DNA of 64,000 nt from Parabacteroides distasonis (GTDB lineage: Bacteria > Bacteroidota > Bacteroidia > Bacteroidales > Tannerellaceae): assembly GCA_021531775.1 (NCBI GenBank), contig JAFBIU010000006.1, positions 88,704 through 152,703 on the forward strand, read 5' to 3'. The number at the start of each line of letters is the position of its first letter. The stretch's first letter is position 1. Below the pieces are notes generated by a model, which saw only the letters and a program-made list of their open reading frames with translations, was not told where the DNA came from and searched no databases. Below, one piece after another: positions 63,888 through 64,000 of this stretch. The position numbers and the translations under genes are program-made.

Positions 63888-64000
63888 TTACTTGATTGAA
63901 GGCTCTATGTGACACGTATGCAGCTTAGTCTCCTTGTCGTAGTTGATACCTACGAGGAGGATGTCGCCCGTGTATTCGGCTATCTTCGATGGATAGTTCT
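63888..64000 (-). CDS. AAA-ATPase-like/PD-(D/E)XK family protein, C-terminal end only
   Basis: The minus strand reads NYPSKIAEYTGDILLVGINY, then DKETKLHTCHIEPSIK and a stop at 63888. This equals the C-terminus of the ATPase at 10107-11717 except for four residues. By eye the DNA differs at 7 of 113 positions, and the first 62 bases are identical. The rest of the gene lies past the window. No copy of the 31-bp inverted repeat follows this stop. Confidence 0.9.
   Translation of the reverse strand, partial: NYPSKIAEYTGDILLVGINYDKETKLHTCHIEPSIK

Overview
The window is a contiguous stretch of a Bacteroidales-type chromosome. I infer this from paired SusC/SusD outer-membrane genes, a one-protein hybrid two-component regulator, GH32/GH127/GH106/GH33-type hydrolases, a SprE/PorW-like lipoprotein, and many promoter -7 elements of the Bacteroidetes form TAnnTTTG placed just upstream of genes. 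A gut genus such as Parabacteroides or a relative is plausible, but no rRNA or other marker fixes it. No tRNA, rRNA, CRISPR array, transposase or integrase was recognised.

Layout. 1-6.6 kb: the 3' end of topA, a zinc-ribbon NUDIX hydrolase, and a TPR protein/beta-barrel pair. 6.7-8.0 kb: a GH33 sialidase on the minus strand. 8.3-13.5 kb: an accessory island of three ATPases, each carrying a PD-(D/E)XK-like nuclease end, separated by repeat-rich spacers that include a perfect 31-bp inverted repeat, 11-bp tandem repeats and a 33-bp tandem repeat ending in a promoter. 13.6-28.1 kb: housekeeping genes (typA, an LptF/LptG-type permease, ribBA, an aspC-like aminotransferase, an ECF sigma factor with a membrane partner), then a compact minus-strand operon running from an EEP hydrolase through aroA, a small membrane protein and a metal ABC permease to a SprE/PorW-like lipoprotein. 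28.2-33 kb: a SusC/SusD pair. 33.2-43.9 kb: dgt, a very long alpha-2-macroglobulin-like protein, thyA-folA, galM and a TcdA-type E1-like enzyme. 44-47.3 kb: a phosphoesterase and a GH2 enzyme.

47.9-55.3 kb is a fructose/fructan locus. An operon of GH32 enzyme, MFS sugar importer and PfkB kinase lies divergently from a hybrid two-component sensor with a periplasmic sugar-binding domain. The sensor is followed by a decayed SusD gene and no SusC, so the locus looks like a reduced fructan utilisation locus that may now handle fructose, sucrose or short oligosaccharides. 55.4-63.9 kb carries two GH127-superfamily enzymes in one operon, a decayed DUF4160 gene beside an intact DUF2442-HTH gene, a BNR/Asp-box protein and a GH106-like enzyme.

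The window ends inside a minus-strand gene whose last 113 bases are nearly identical to the 3' end of the second island ATPase (11605-11717). The two paralogues therefore face each other in inverted orientation around a 52-kb segment. The best candidates for something new are the ATPase/nuclease island with its repeats, the DUF4160/DUF2442 remnant pair, and the 21-bp repeat block behind tcdA.
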